This document shows, one piece after another, positions 15,258 to 23,472 of a DNA stretch of 24,290 nucleotides. The DNA is taken from contig CAYXZO010000034.1 in NCBI GenBank assembly GCA_964469505.1, positions 1-24,290 on the forward strand. Direction: 5' to 3'. The notes beneath the pieces were generated by a model. The model was not told the origin of the DNA. It did not search any database and saw nothing but the letters and a program-made list of their open reading frames with translations. The DNA comes from CAYXZO01 sp964469505 (GTDB taxonomy: Bacteria > Fidelibacterota > UBA8477 > JABMPR01). The position numbers were made by a program, and so were the translations under genes. How positions within the stretch are numbered: position 1 is the first letter of the stretch; each line of letters begins with the position of its first letter.

Positions 15258-15296
15258 CAGGTGCTCCCAGTGCTGGATAGTTGTCAGAAAGAGGGA

Positions 15297-16319
15297 TCAA
15301 GACTCAAACTCCCCAATGAGCTCGATTTCAAGTTGTAATTCGATATCGTAGCGGCACCTGGCTTCGTGGCGGACGAACTGGATGAGTCGCCAGACATCGA
15401 CCGCCCTGGCGCCACCCACATTTTCGATGAAAGCGGCGTGAGCGGATGAGATCACGGCCCCACCGATTTTGAGGCCTTTCATCCCTAACAGCTTGTCGAT
15501 GAAATACCCGGTGGAAGCGGTGGGCAATGCCAGACGTTGCTGTTGCTCCCGGCTAAGATTCCGGAAGATGCAGCCGGCCGATTTGCGGGGCTGGTTTCTC
15601 TTGGCGTGGGCCCAGCGTCGGAAATGGGCCCGTGCCTCCGATACGTCGCCTCGAAACAGGCAAAGGGTCACGTCGATGACAGTCTCGCCGGTCCGATGCA
15701 AGACGCTGTAGTCGTAATCGAACTGGAAGTAGGTGGGCGGTACCGTGGCGATGCCGGTGTTTCGAAGGAGTCGGGCCCGGTAGACGAAATCACCGAAGAA
15801 GAGGGGACCGCCGTGGGCATTCATATAGACGGCGCCGCCGACGCTGGCAGGAATTCCGGCAAACCACTCCAGTCCCCAAATGCCGTGCCGATGCAGGCGG
15901 CGAATCAGGCTCTGCAGCAGGCAACCGGCCTCCACTTCGACCAGAACCTGGCCGGATGCGTCGCCTGACTTAGAGGGAATATCGTTCTCTTCAAGGTAAG
16001 ACAGGCCGCTCGCCTGGCGAGGCATCTGAAAACCCGTGGGCCATTCGTCCAGGATCTCGAGCCTTCTGCCGGTGTTGTGAATCACGAGTCCGTCGAAACC
16101 GTTATCGGCCACCAGAACATTGCTACCGTTGCCCAGGACCTTGAAGGGCAATTCAAACTCTCGGGCCAGCTGCACGGCCTGGAGCAACTGGGAGCTGTCG
16201 CGCACCTCAAGAAAATAGCGCGCCGGGCCGCCCACCCGCAAGGTGGTCAGGTCGGCCAGAGGGACATGGGTCTGACAATGGAGCCCCGCCTCCCTGCAGG
16301 CCTGCACAAAGTCGCTCAT
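15297..16319 (-). CDS. murB: UDP-N-acetylenolpyruvoylglucosamine reductase (MurB)
   Basis: About 340 aa FAD enzyme that reduces the MurA product to UDP-MurNAc with NADPH. Seen: TTLRVGGPARYFLEV, VLGNGSNVLVADNGFDG (FAD site), GLEWFAGIPASVGGAVYMNAHG split across the substrate site, RNQPRKSAGCIFRN with the catalytic Ser, and LEIELIGEF with the C-terminal Glu. I start it at the ATG at 16319, preceded by AAAGG; the GTG one codon upstream is less likely. It follows the cysteine synthase-like gene by 13 bases and precedes murA, giving a cysK-murB-murA operon inside the insert. Confidence 0.93.
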   Translation of the reverse strand: MSDFVQACREAGLHCQTHVPLADLTTLRVGGPARYFLEVRDSSQLLQAVQLAREFELPFKVLGNGSNVLVADNGFDGLVIHNTGRRLEILDEWPTGFQMPRQASGLSYLEENDIPSKSGDASGQVLVEVEAGCLLQSLIRRLHRHGIWGLEWFAGIPASVGGAVYMNAHGGPLFFGDFVYRARLLRNTGIATVPPTYFQFDYDYSVLHRTGETVIDVTLCLFRGDVSEARAHFRRWAHAKRNQPRKSAGCIFRNLSREQQQRLALPTASTGYFIDKLLGMKGLKIGGAVISSAHAAFIENVGGARAVDVWRLIQFVRHEARCRYDIELQLEIELIGEFES

Positions 16320-16332
16320 CACCTTTCTACGC

Positions 16333-17286
16333 TCATGAAAAAATGCTGCTCAGATAACGAAAGCCGGAATCCGGGAAAACGGTGACGATATTGCACGGCT
16401 TATCGATCTGCCGGGCGAGTTGCAATGCACCCCACAGGTTGGCTCCGCTTGATCCGCCGGCGATGATGCCCTCCTTGCGCGCCAGAAGGCGGGCATGGGC
16501 AAAGGCCGTTTCATCATCGATTTTCAGCATGTCGTCCAGAAGATCGAAGTCCAGAGTCTCAAGGATGAATTCGTCACCCAGCCCTTCCAGGCGGTATCGT
16601 TCCGGGCGAACTTTCCGACCGTACTTGAAGAAATCATAAAACACGGACCCCACCGGATCGATGCCGATGAGTTTGAGGTGCGGATTCTTCTCCTTCAGGA
16701 AGCGGCCTGCACCGAACAGAGTGCCCCCCGTGCCGATCCCGCAAATGAAATAGTCGATGCGCCCCTGCATTTGGTCCCAGATCTCCGGACCGGTGGTGTG
16801 GTAGTGGGCTTCGTTGTTGTCACGGTTGTGGTGCTGGTCGACATAGTAGCACCCTGGCTCTGAGGCCGCCAGGCGGGCGGCGTAGTTGTTGTAGGAGTGT
16901 TCATCTTCGGGTGGCAGGGAAGAGTCTACCAGGATAACTTCGACCCCGAGATATTGCAACATGCGTATTTTTTCCTGGCTGGTAGAATCCCGCAGCACGA
17001 CTTTGCACCGATACCCTTTCTGCAGGGCCACTATAGCCAGGCCGATGGCGGTGTTGCCGGAGGAATTCTCGACGAGGACGTCACCGGGCTTGATGAGTCC
17101 CTGCCGTTCCGCCTTTTCCACCATGTAGCGGGCAATGCGGTCTTTGATGCTGCCCCCCGGATTCATGAATTCCAGTTTGGCGAAAATGCTCGCCTTCAAC
17201 CCTTGCGTTATGCGCTTGAGCTCGATAAGCGGCGTATTGCCGATGGCCTCAAGCAGACTGGAGCCCGGCCTCCTGGTAAGACCCAT
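16333..17286 (-). CDS. Cysteine synthase / cystathionine beta-synthase-like PLP enzyme
   Basis: 317 aa fold-type II PLP enzyme with the catalytic domain only; there is no C-terminal CBS (Bateman) pair. Seen: NPGGSIKDRIARYM with PLP Lys48, SSGNTAIGLAI, the phosphate loop GTGGTLFGAGRFLK, HYHTTGPEIWDQ, and GGSSGANLW. Together, TGPEIW and the acidic stretch after GLGDEFI favour the cystathionine beta-synthase side over classical CysK. Substrates may be serine, O-acetyl- or O-phosphoserine with sulfide, homocysteine or cysteine. The ATG at 17286 has GAGGGAA upstream; in-frame codons further upstream do not look like family sequence. First gene of the cysK-murB-murA cluster. Confidence 0.88.
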   Translation of the reverse strand: MGLTRRPGSSLLEAIGNTPLIELKRITQGLKASIFAKLEFMNPGGSIKDRIARYMVEKAERQGLIKPGDVLVENSSGNTAIGLAIVALQKGYRCKVVLRDSTSQEKIRMLQYLGVEVILVDSSLPPEDEHSYNNYAARLAASEPGCYYVDQHHNRDNNEAHYHTTGPEIWDQMQGRIDYFICGIGTGGTLFGAGRFLKEKNPHLKLIGIDPVGSVFYDFFKYGRKVRPERYRLEGLGDEFILETLDFDLLDDMLKIDDETAFAHARLLARKEGIIAGGSSGANLWGALQLARQIDKPCNIVTVFPDSGFRYLSSIFS

Positions 17287-17971
17287 GCTATTCCCTCGGC
17301 ATTGGGCGCCTGGGAATGGCGCACTCCAATCCAACGCAGCGGGCAAGGAACACCCACCATCCGATCCGCAATAAAGCTGGAGACGACAGCAGATCCGCTC
17401 GAGCTGCCGGAGACCGCAGACGTTCGACTCTCAGACCATTTCCTGCAGGACAGTTCCACACTGGACACCTCATTCTGGGAATGATTAGAGCATTTCTTGT
17501 AGTTAATAAGAGCCATCTGACAGGCAGTCGGTCCTGACCGATGGAAGACCGGCCAGGTGTTTTCACATGTAATCGTCTCAGCCTGTTTTGTCAAGGATTT
17601 TGTTCCCTCAAGTGACTCTGCGACTGAGCGCCCAAGCTGAAGTCGTTGTCGCCGGCGGCTCTTCCGGGCGTCGATGTGGGGCAGGGTAAACCAAGACCTC
17701 GCCTCCGGGATGTTTCCCCCCTCTTTCGGCGCCACCCAACTCACAAGGACTCCGTGCCCTGGATCCTTTCCTGAGCTGCGGACGACCCCGACACGTCGCG
17801 CAGGAAGTCCGACGCCAGGTTGACAGGGAGAAATTTTTGTCTATCTCCAAGGGCCCCCTGGCCTCTACGGCATCTGGAGTCAAGGCCCGTACCGAGGGGA
17901 TGATCGCAAACCCGGCGCAGAGGCGCCTGCGGACGCGCGCATCGCAGTTGAGGACCTCGGATAAAATCGTC
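17287..17971. other. Unassigned stretch inside the insert
   Basis: About 685 bases between two divergently oriented genes. A minus-strand open frame (17208-17744, 178 codons) overlaps the start of the cysteine synthase-like gene and is Ser/Arg-rich without a family signature. Other frames are similar. A short inverted repeat CGGTC-CT-GACCG lies near 17530-17541. I see no convincing protein, tRNA or known RNA. It may hold promoters for both sides. Confidence 0.4.
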
Positions 17972-18475
17972 ATGAGCGATCGGATCAAGTGTTATGGCTG
18001 GGGTGCTCTGGTGAGAGACATTCCCGGAAAACCACACCGATACATTGGCGCCAACGCCGGAGGCTGGGAAGTGTATGGAGAAATCCTGGCGAAAAAGTAT
18101 TGAGCGTACGGCTATCTTGAACGAACGCGCCAACTCACCGTAGACACGTTTGTAGTACGACATTCTGGAAAGCCCATCCGACAGGCCGTTTAGTTTGTCA
18201 ATGTGCACTTGGAGGCTTTCTACCTAACCCTTTACTGCCGATGGAGCGCGACAAAAGCCACCGAGGCGATCGGAAAAATGGCCAAGCATGCAGACAAGCT
18301 CGTCTGGTTGGATTCCCCCATCCCCAATGGGCACAGCACCGTCGTCGACGTAGCAAAGGCAGGCAGCTTGGAGAAGCAACAGCGTGCTGTCGAAGAATGG
18401 GCAAGAGATGTGTGGCAAGCATAGTCCTTACGCCATGGCTACGTACGAGCCCTGGTTGAGCGTTATCTGAGTTAA
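17972..18475 (+). pseudogene. DUF5946-family protein, inactivated by three in-frame stops
   Basis: One continuous frame of 167 codons starting MSDRIKCYGWGALV, with PHRYIGANAGGWEVYGEIL, RQLTVDTFVVRHSGKP, VNVHLEAFYLTLYCRW, NGHSTVVDVAKAGS and AVEEWARDVWQA, ending VRALVERYLS at a TAA at 18473-18475. The pattern HRYIGA..G.WEvYGE then LTVD.f, and a final VW.AW, fits my memory of DUF5946 proteins. The frame is broken by TGA at 18101-18103, TAG at 18191-18193 (where Gln is expected) and TAG at 18422-18424 (where Trp is expected). The second Cys of the expected N-terminal C-x-x-C is Trp. Function of the family is unknown. It ends about 40 bases before the right end of the insert. Confidence 0.7.
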
Positions 18476-18512
18476 AGGAAGCGTGCTGCGCGGCCGCGCA
18501 TTCAGTCAACTT

Positions 18513-19034
18513 GAAAGGTACGACAGAGGCTGCTTTTACGGTTACCTCATCATGAGCGCCAGATGGGAGTGGTCCTTTGAGGGAAACTCTGGCATATATT
18601 TCAAAATCAAAAGCCAGGTCGCACCCCCGGACTTTGCGAGCCATGATGTTTTGAATTCTTTGATGGCGGTGAGTTTTGCCGGTTCCCCCGTATTCCCCGG
18701 CTAAAAAATCAACCTGAACGGTGATGCTTTTATCACCGATGGTTACTTTTCGCAAGAAAATGTATGGCTGCTGGCTTAGTTGATATCCTCTATCAAGGAG
18801 CAAATTACGTATGGTTCGATAAGATTCTTCAGTCAGTGTTTTATGATTCAGTGCCAGGTCCGCATCCATGATGCCGATGTGGGGTGGATTTCCACCCAGG
18901 AATAAGAGTCCCGGTACCCAACTGCCAATAAGCACCAGATCCTCGCGATACCTTCCAAGGAGGCGAAGCAGTTCAATCAGGATGCTGCGGGTAGCTTGAA
19001 CTGTCAACTGGGTATAATCTTTTTTGGTTACCAT
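18513..19034 (-). pseudogene. AbiEii-family nucleotidyltransferase toxin, 5' fragment
   Basis: 174 codons from the ATG at 19034 to the insertion point. Seen: VLIGSWVPGLLF, the nucleotidyltransferase-type strand HIGIMDADLALNH with catalytic-site-like D-x-D, VQVDFLAGEYGGTGKTHRHQ and ARKVRGCDLAFDFEIY, then LPSGAHDEVTVKAASVVPF. After Phe the frame runs into unrelated insert DNA (KLTECAAAQ) and continues there to 18198 as read-through noise. The start overlaps the AbiEi stop (ATGGTAA), the usual coupling of antitoxin and toxin. AbiEii toxins transfer nucleotides, in known cases to tRNA or by GTP binding. The 3' half is at 12643-12954. Confidence 0.85.
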
Positions 19035-20115
19035 GCAGGACGGATTACTTGTTCTAATAGACTTTGAGCCGCTTCAGCGCTGCGATCGGAAAAACCTTGC
19101 AGATCCAGAAACACCTGCACCGGTGTTGCGATTGTCATTCCATCTATCTCTAATGCTCCGTAAAACACTACCTTATCGTAAAGTGTAAGCAGCAGCACGT
19201 TAGCGCCACTATCGACCTGTTTTAGGTTTAGGCTGGCCAACAGTTCGGGAATAGTTCCTTCCACGAAAGCGGTGACCCGTCGATAACGCACATATGGAGT
19301 TAGTCTTACGGCTCCAGAAAAAGCCGTAAAAGCGTAGCGCAAATTATATCTCTCGGCGAAATCGACCAGCCGAGCTTCGATTGTGGAGATATCGTCGAGG
19401 GAGTAAAGCTGTAATAACCCGTTTTTTCTGTAAGAATAATGCCGGGATCATTCCAAGAGTAGTTCCTCAGGAGCGGTCAGCCTAAATCCGTCAGCTTCAC
19501 TTTGGGCCCATTCCTAGTTCAAAAGAAGTTTTTTAACGTTGTAAGCTTGTCCCAGACTTATCTCCGCCTCTTTTGCCAGGGATTGGAGTCTCCAGCACTT
19601 AAGTGGGTTGGCCAGCAACACTCTGATTGCTCTACTGGCGCGGGGGTAAAACAACGATCGCAGTTCCCATTTTTCAGAGAACGGATTGGGATTACCAGTG
19701 GGTTTGATAAACTCCTCCTCGAAGCAAATGTGGCAGTTACCGGCAAGGTCAAGATAACCAATCCCTTCTTCCTCACAGATTGCCGCCGATTTAACGGAGA
19801 TATAAGGCGCCATGAATACACCATAGCTACGGGGATTCTTCGATTTATAGCGCAAAATACGATTGACCGCTACCCGGGCGATGCGGGGTTGTCCATTGGC
19901 ATAGAACGCTACCGCCAACGGCAACTTGCGCTTGGGAAGTCTGGGGAAAATCACCAAGTCCACCAGGGGATGGTTTGAATCACCAACCCTTTGTACTTCT
20001 TCGATTTTTAAAAATGGAATGCTGCTATGACAATTTTTTAAGGTTGCTTCCGCTTGGGAAAGAAGATCAGTTTTTTTATTGCTACCACTGAATTAATAAC
20101 CTGTTTTTTTAGCAT
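19028..20115 (-). pseudogene. AbiEi-family antitoxin, inactivated by a frameshift and two in-frame stops
   Basis: Reconstructed length is about 360 aa, normal for this two-domain antitoxin and transcriptional repressor. Start MLKKQVINSVVAIKK at the ATG at 20115 with AGGA upstream. The frame shifts at the run of seven T at 20071-20077 and resumes TDLLSQAEATLKN, IPFLKIEEVQRVGD and VDLVIFPRLPKRKL. Then come YGVFMAPYISVKSA, GIGYLDLAGNCHI and the winged-helix part LFYPRASRAIRVLLANP with SLGQAYNVKKLLLN. TAG at 19514-19516 and TGA at 19448-19450 (in LLLE-stop-SRHY, where Trp fits) interrupt it. The C-terminal part is FTAFSGAVRL, SGANVLLL and VIRPAW, ending at 19028. All parts are co-linear, so this is one decayed gene. 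Confidence 0.87.
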
Positions 20116-20164
20116 AACATCCTACATAAAGGTGACACAATCAAATTTCATTATTACCATAATT

Positions 20165-20180
20165 TTCAACAAATGTTGAA
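20165..20180. promoter_or_regulatory. Perfect 7-bp dyad, candidate operator
   Basis: TTCAACA-AA-TGTTGAA in an AT-rich spacer between the divergent abiEi remnant (start 20115) and the Cys/His-rich gene (start 20360), 50 bases upstream of abiEi. AbiEi antitoxins are known to repress their own promoter at inverted repeats, so this could be the former autoregulatory site. It could instead serve the plus-strand metal-related genes. Confidence 0.4.
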
Positions 20181-20359
20181 ACTAACATAAATACTGAAAA
20201 TTTCTTTTTAAAGTGACCGGATTTTTTTACGACTGAATGCCCAATTTAGTAGTATCAAATAGAGCCCCGGATTAGATTCAGGCCTGATTCTGCCATCACC
20301 GGCAGAGTTAATTATCCGTAACCAACGTCAGGAAGGGGGAACAGGCTGGTGCGACGAAT

Positions 20360-20815
20360 ATGGCGGTTGCCATGACTAAATATCACCTCCTTACAACTCG
20401 AGGAATATGGCATTCTTTCTGCGTCCTGATTTTAAGCATGACAACCCTGTTATTCTCTTACCACGGGAATTTCATGCTGTCTCTCCTGCCGGAGACCCAC
20501 CAACAAAGCGGGTACATTTGTTCCATGGCGCACGGGTGCAATTGCCAATGCAAGGATCATGGCAACCCGAACTGCCACTGCTATCATTCCCATGGCGGCG
20601 CTTCTTCCGTCGTTCCGGCCCTAAGTTGCCAATGTGGTTCAGCGGAAAATTCCACCTACCATGTGCCGCCGCTGGTAGTTTTCAAAGGCCTGCCGGTGCA
20701 GTTGAATGGTCTGTTGGAGCCAGCTGGTTCCGGTTATCATATATTAAGTTATTCTTTGCTGCCTCCCTCCTGGGAAGCGCCTCCGCCGGGTCGTCCGCCC
20801 AATTTCACCGCTTAA
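20360..20815 (+). CDS. Small Cys/His-rich membrane-anchored protein next to a TonB receptor
   Basis: Up to 151 aa. A second in-frame ATG at 20372 (MTKYHLLTTRG) is an equally good start; neither has a strong ribosome binding site. One hydrophobic segment (SFCVLILSMTTLLFSYHG, residues about 19-36) acts as signal or anchor. It is followed by a metal-binding-like cluster, CSMAHGCNCQCKDHGNP and CHCYHSHGG, and another CQCG. The C-terminus is Pro-rich (PPSWEAPPPGRPPNF). I do not recognise a family with certainty. Small proteins of this layout next to TonB-dependent copper receptors (DUF2946-like) are known. Its position 170 bases before the receptor gene on the same strand suggests a shared role in metal sensing or handling. 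Confidence 0.65.
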   Translation: MAVAMTKYHLLTTRGIWHSFCVLILSMTTLLFSYHGNFMLSLLPETHQQSGYICSMAHGCNCQCKDHGNPNCHCYHSHGGASSVVPALSCQCGSAENSTYHVPPLVVFKGLPVQLNGLLEPAGSGYHILSYSLLPPSWEAPPPGRPPNFTA

Positions 20816-20850
20816 TACCGCACAAAAACTAATTAAAACTTCAACGCTGA

Positions 20851-20909
20851 ATCGTGCCTTTTGCAGCCGGTTAAGTGGCAATGCCACTTAGCGCCAGACA
20901 CGGCATGAT
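20851..20909 (+). promoter_or_regulatory. Structured leader upstream of the TonB receptor gene
   Basis: An outer 8-bp stem (20851-20858 AUCGUGCC with 20902-20909 GGCAUGAU, one G-U pair) encloses a perfect 8-bp hairpin (20872-20890, UAAGUGGC-AAU-GCCACUUA). A second hairpin, AGAGCC-GACCA-GGCUCU, follows at 20936-20952. The element lies between the Cys/His-rich gene and the receptor start at 20986 and could control the receptor or be an mRNA processing site. It does not match riboswitch classes I can recall. Confidence 0.4.
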
Positions 20910-20985
20910 CGATGGGTTTAAACAAACGCGGGTTTAGAGCCGACCAGGCTCTTCCCTGCGGGTTAAAACAAAGGGAGCTGAGCAG

Positions 20986-23292
20986 GTGTTATATAAATGG
21001 ATTAAGATTTATTGCCTTACGGGGCTTTTATCAGCATTGCTTTTCCCCCTCCGCGCCGACGATACCGGGAAAGTGGAAGGCAGGGTAACGACCACCGGGG
21101 GACAGTCTCTGCTGGGGGTCAATGTATACATTCAAGGTAGTAATCGGGGAACGGCCACCAATACAGACGGGTGGTATCGACTGGAAAGTATCCCGGCCGG
21201 TGAATATGTCTTGGTGGCTGAATATATCGGCCGTTATGCCCGTAGCCGAAAAATAGTTGTAGCGGCCGGGGCTACGCTACGAGAGGACTTCCAATTGCCG
21301 CCGGCAGCGCTGCTGTTACCGGGGATCGTAGTCAGTGCCGGGCGCGGTGGTGCAACCGCCGAGGTGTTGAATATGCTGGGGGCTGGTGATATCCGCCGCA
21401 GTCCCGCACCCGTTACCGGTGAATTGCTCCGGGAGATTCCCGGCGTGGAAGCGGTGCGACGCGGGCCAGTGGGGCTGGATCCGGTGGTGCGGGGACTCCG
21501 GGAAACGGAAGTAGGTGTGTATCTGGATGGTACCCGTATTTTCCCCGGCGGACCAGGCCGCATGGACTCGCCTTTGAGCCATTTGGATCCTAGTGCCATT
21601 CAAAAGATTCAAGTAGTGAAAGGACCTTACGCTTTGACCTGGGGCGCGGGGAATCTGAGCGCCATCCGGGCGGAAACCCCAGAGCTAACGCGAATTCTAG
21701 ACGGGGTTCATGCCGCTTTTTCCACTGGATATTACTCTAACACCGGCGCGACCCAGGGGGCTCTGTCTTTGTCAGGCAAGCGCGATCAGTTAGCCTTTTG
21801 GTTACATGGCGTTGCCCGTCGCGGTGGTGACTACGAATCTGGGACAGGGGTTACTATTCCCGCCAGCTACTACACTGGAGAAATTCGGGGCAAGTTAGGT
21901 TATTCACCAACTCCTACTCAGGGTGTCCAGATTGAGTTCGGCTATCAAAACCAACAGAATATTGATTACCCCGGGCGCTTACTCAATGCCCGCTATTTTC
22001 ATACCCGCAATCTGGCCGGACGGTGGTCGTGGCGGCCCCGTGGTCCCCATTTGAAAACGCTCACCGCGCAACTGTATTACAACCAGGTTGATCATTTGAT
22101 GGACAATGATGGTAAGCCTACCGCTTTGCCGGATTCCAACCGCATGCCCCCTTTTCCGTTAATGGTGGAAGTAAATGCTCAAGTTAAGGTGACCGGCGGC
22201 CGGGTGGCGGCTGATCTGGAGCCTGGTAAGTTCGCGAAGCTTCAGGTAGGAGCGGATCTGTACTCCGCTTATCGTAACGCCGTTCGGATAATCAGCCGGC
22301 GGGATACCACGGTGCAGCTGTTTGAAGATCTGATGTGGCCCGGGGCCACTATCAGGGATATCGGTTTGTATGCCCAGGTGGAAAAGACAGCTTCCGCTAA
22401 TACGAACTTGACCGCTACGCTGCGGTTGGATTGGGTTCAAGCCCAGGCCGATACAGTTAGCGATTTCTTCCAGGAGAATGCTTCCGACCAGTTGGCGCAG
22501 TCGGAACTGAATCTCAGCGGAGCGCTGAATCTCAGTCGCAGGTTGAATGAACACTGGCGCCTTGCGTTGGGGGTGGGCTCGGCGGTGCGCACCGCTGACG
22601 CCAAGGAACGCTATTCGGACCGCATTCCGGCCAGTAAAGCCCAAACCAGCGCCGAATTCATGGGCAACCCAAGCCTGAAACCGGAGCGGGGCACCCAGGC
22701 GGATCTCTGGCTCGAAGCGGTTTACCCCCGAGTCTCTTTTTACTGCAGCCTGTTTGCCCGCCGCCTGGATAACTACATCACGCTAGAGCCCACTGACTTA
22801 CCTAAACGGTTGCCGCTGAGTCCCGCCACGGTTTACCGGTATATCAACGGCACTGCGGAGTACTGGGGCGCTGAAGCGAGCGGTTCTTATAAATTCACTG
22901 ACCAATTAAAGGCTATTCTTAAAGCCCATTATTTATGGGGCGAAGACGTGACCCTGGGCGAACCGGCGCTGGGAGTGGCTCCGGCTAGTGTGGAGACTTC
23001 CATGCGTTACCAGAGTCCCGGAGTTCTCTGGTCAGTCGAACCGGTGGTGCGGGTAGTTGGACGGCAGGAGCGGGTGGCTACTACCCGGGGAGAAAGTGTT
23101 ACTGAGGGATATACCACCATTGATGTGCGAGCCAGGGTCAATCCCCTGCCGGGGTTAGAGGTGCGGTTTGGGGTTATCAACTTGACTGATGTGGAATATG
23201 TAAATCATTTGAATGCCAAGAATCCTTTTACGGGTGCCCAATTGCCTGAACCGGGACGGATGTGGTATGTCAATCTGAACTACGCTTTTTGA
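20986..23292 (+). CDS. TonB-dependent outer-membrane receptor, copper-receptor-like, with CarboxypepD_reg-like domain
   Basis: 768 aa. GTG start at 20986 with AGGGAG upstream. Signal peptide MLYKWIKIYCLTGLLSALLFPLRA; a carboxypeptidase-regulatory-like domain (about 28-105: VEGRVTTTGGQSLLGVNVYI to TNTDGWYRLESIPAGEY); plug (about 110-225) with LLREIPGVEAVRRG, DPVVRGLRE, VYLDGTRIFPG and GRMDSPLSHLDPSAIQKIQV followed by VKGPYALTWGAG; then a beta-barrel ending in the required aromatic (WYVNLNYAF). The GRMDSP and KGPY..TWGAG plug motifs resemble the NosA/OprC copper receptor group. It imports a substrate using TonB energy. Copper or another metal is suggested by this resemblance and by the upstream Cys/His-rich protein, but not proven. 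No TonB or ExbBD gene is in the window. Confidence 0.88.
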   Translation: MLYKWIKIYCLTGLLSALLFPLRADDTGKVEGRVTTTGGQSLLGVNVYIQGSNRGTATNTDGWYRLESIPAGEYVLVAEYIGRYARSRKIVVAAGATLREDFQLPPAALLLPGIVVSAGRGGATAEVLNMLGAGDIRRSPAPVTGELLREIPGVEAVRRGPVGLDPVVRGLRETEVGVYLDGTRIFPGGPGRMDSPLSHLDPSAIQKIQVVKGPYALTWGAGNLSAIRAETPELTRILDGVHAAFSTGYYSNTGATQGALSLSGKRDQLAFWLHGVARRGGDYESGTGVTIPASYYTGEIRGKLGYSPTPTQGVQIEFGYQNQQNIDYPGRLLNARYFHTRNLAGRWSWRPRGPHLKTLTAQLYYNQVDHLMDNDGKPTALPDSNRMPPFPLMVEVNAQVKVTGGRVAADLEPGKFAKLQVGADLYSAYRNAVRIISRRDTTVQLFEDLMWPGATIRDIGLYAQVEKTASANTNLTATLRLDWVQAQADTVSDFFQENASDQLAQSELNLSGALNLSRRLNEHWRLALGVGSAVRTADAKERYSDRIPASKAQTSAEFMGNPSLKPERGTQADLWLEAVYPRVSFYCSLFARRLDNYITLEPTDLPKRLPLSPATVYRYINGTAEYWGAEASGSYKFTDQLKAILKAHYLWGEDVTLGEPALGVAPASVETSMRYQSPGVLWSVEPVVRVVGRQERVATTRGESVTEGYTTIDVRARVNPLPGLEVRFGVINLTDVEYVNHLNAKNPFTGAQLPEPGRMWYVNLNYAF

Positions 23293-23472
23293 AAGAGCAG
23301 AAACAGCCGCCGTATGGGCTTACGAGATGATTGTGATGAGTTGAAGTTGCTTCCCGCCGACGCTCAAGTTCCAGGTGATAGGCCGTAACAGCAGATTTCA
23401 GCCTTCAATCCGTGGATTATGGAAAAAGCAGCTTGGGATTCGACCTGAAACAACGGCATAATTGGAGGCAGG

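Larger units (their letters stand above)
12953..18512. other. 5,560-bp insertion splitting the AbiEii gene
   Basis: The two halves of one gene flank this segment. The left half matches the native sequence through 12954 and the right half from 18513, so the dinucleotide GA is present at both ends (12953-12954 and 18513-18514) and no native base is missing. No transposase, integrase or terminal inverted repeat is visible. The left end lies inside a response regulator gene, so the inserted DNA is a fragment and not a neat element. Contents: response regulator and kinase remnants, murA, murB, a cysteine synthase-like gene, an unassigned stretch and a decayed DUF5946 gene. Confidence 0.75.

Noticed and set aside
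17208..17744. 178-codon minus-strand open frame
   Set aside because: Overlaps the start of the cysteine synthase-like gene in another frame; Ser/Arg-rich with no recognisable motif.
17972..18475. Altered genetic code or stop-codon read-through to explain in-frame stops
   Set aside because: The stops replace different amino acids (Gln, Trp, others), and TAG, TGA and TAA all serve as normal stops in neighbouring genes. Frameshifts in neighbouring genes also favour decay.
12953..18514. Insert as a classical IS or composite transposon
   Set aside because: No transposase, no terminal inverted repeats, and one end lies inside a response regulator gene.
20821..20985. Cobalamin or thiamine riboswitch upstream of the TonB receptor
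   Set aside because: The hairpins are present, but the conserved B12-box or TPP consensus sequences are not.
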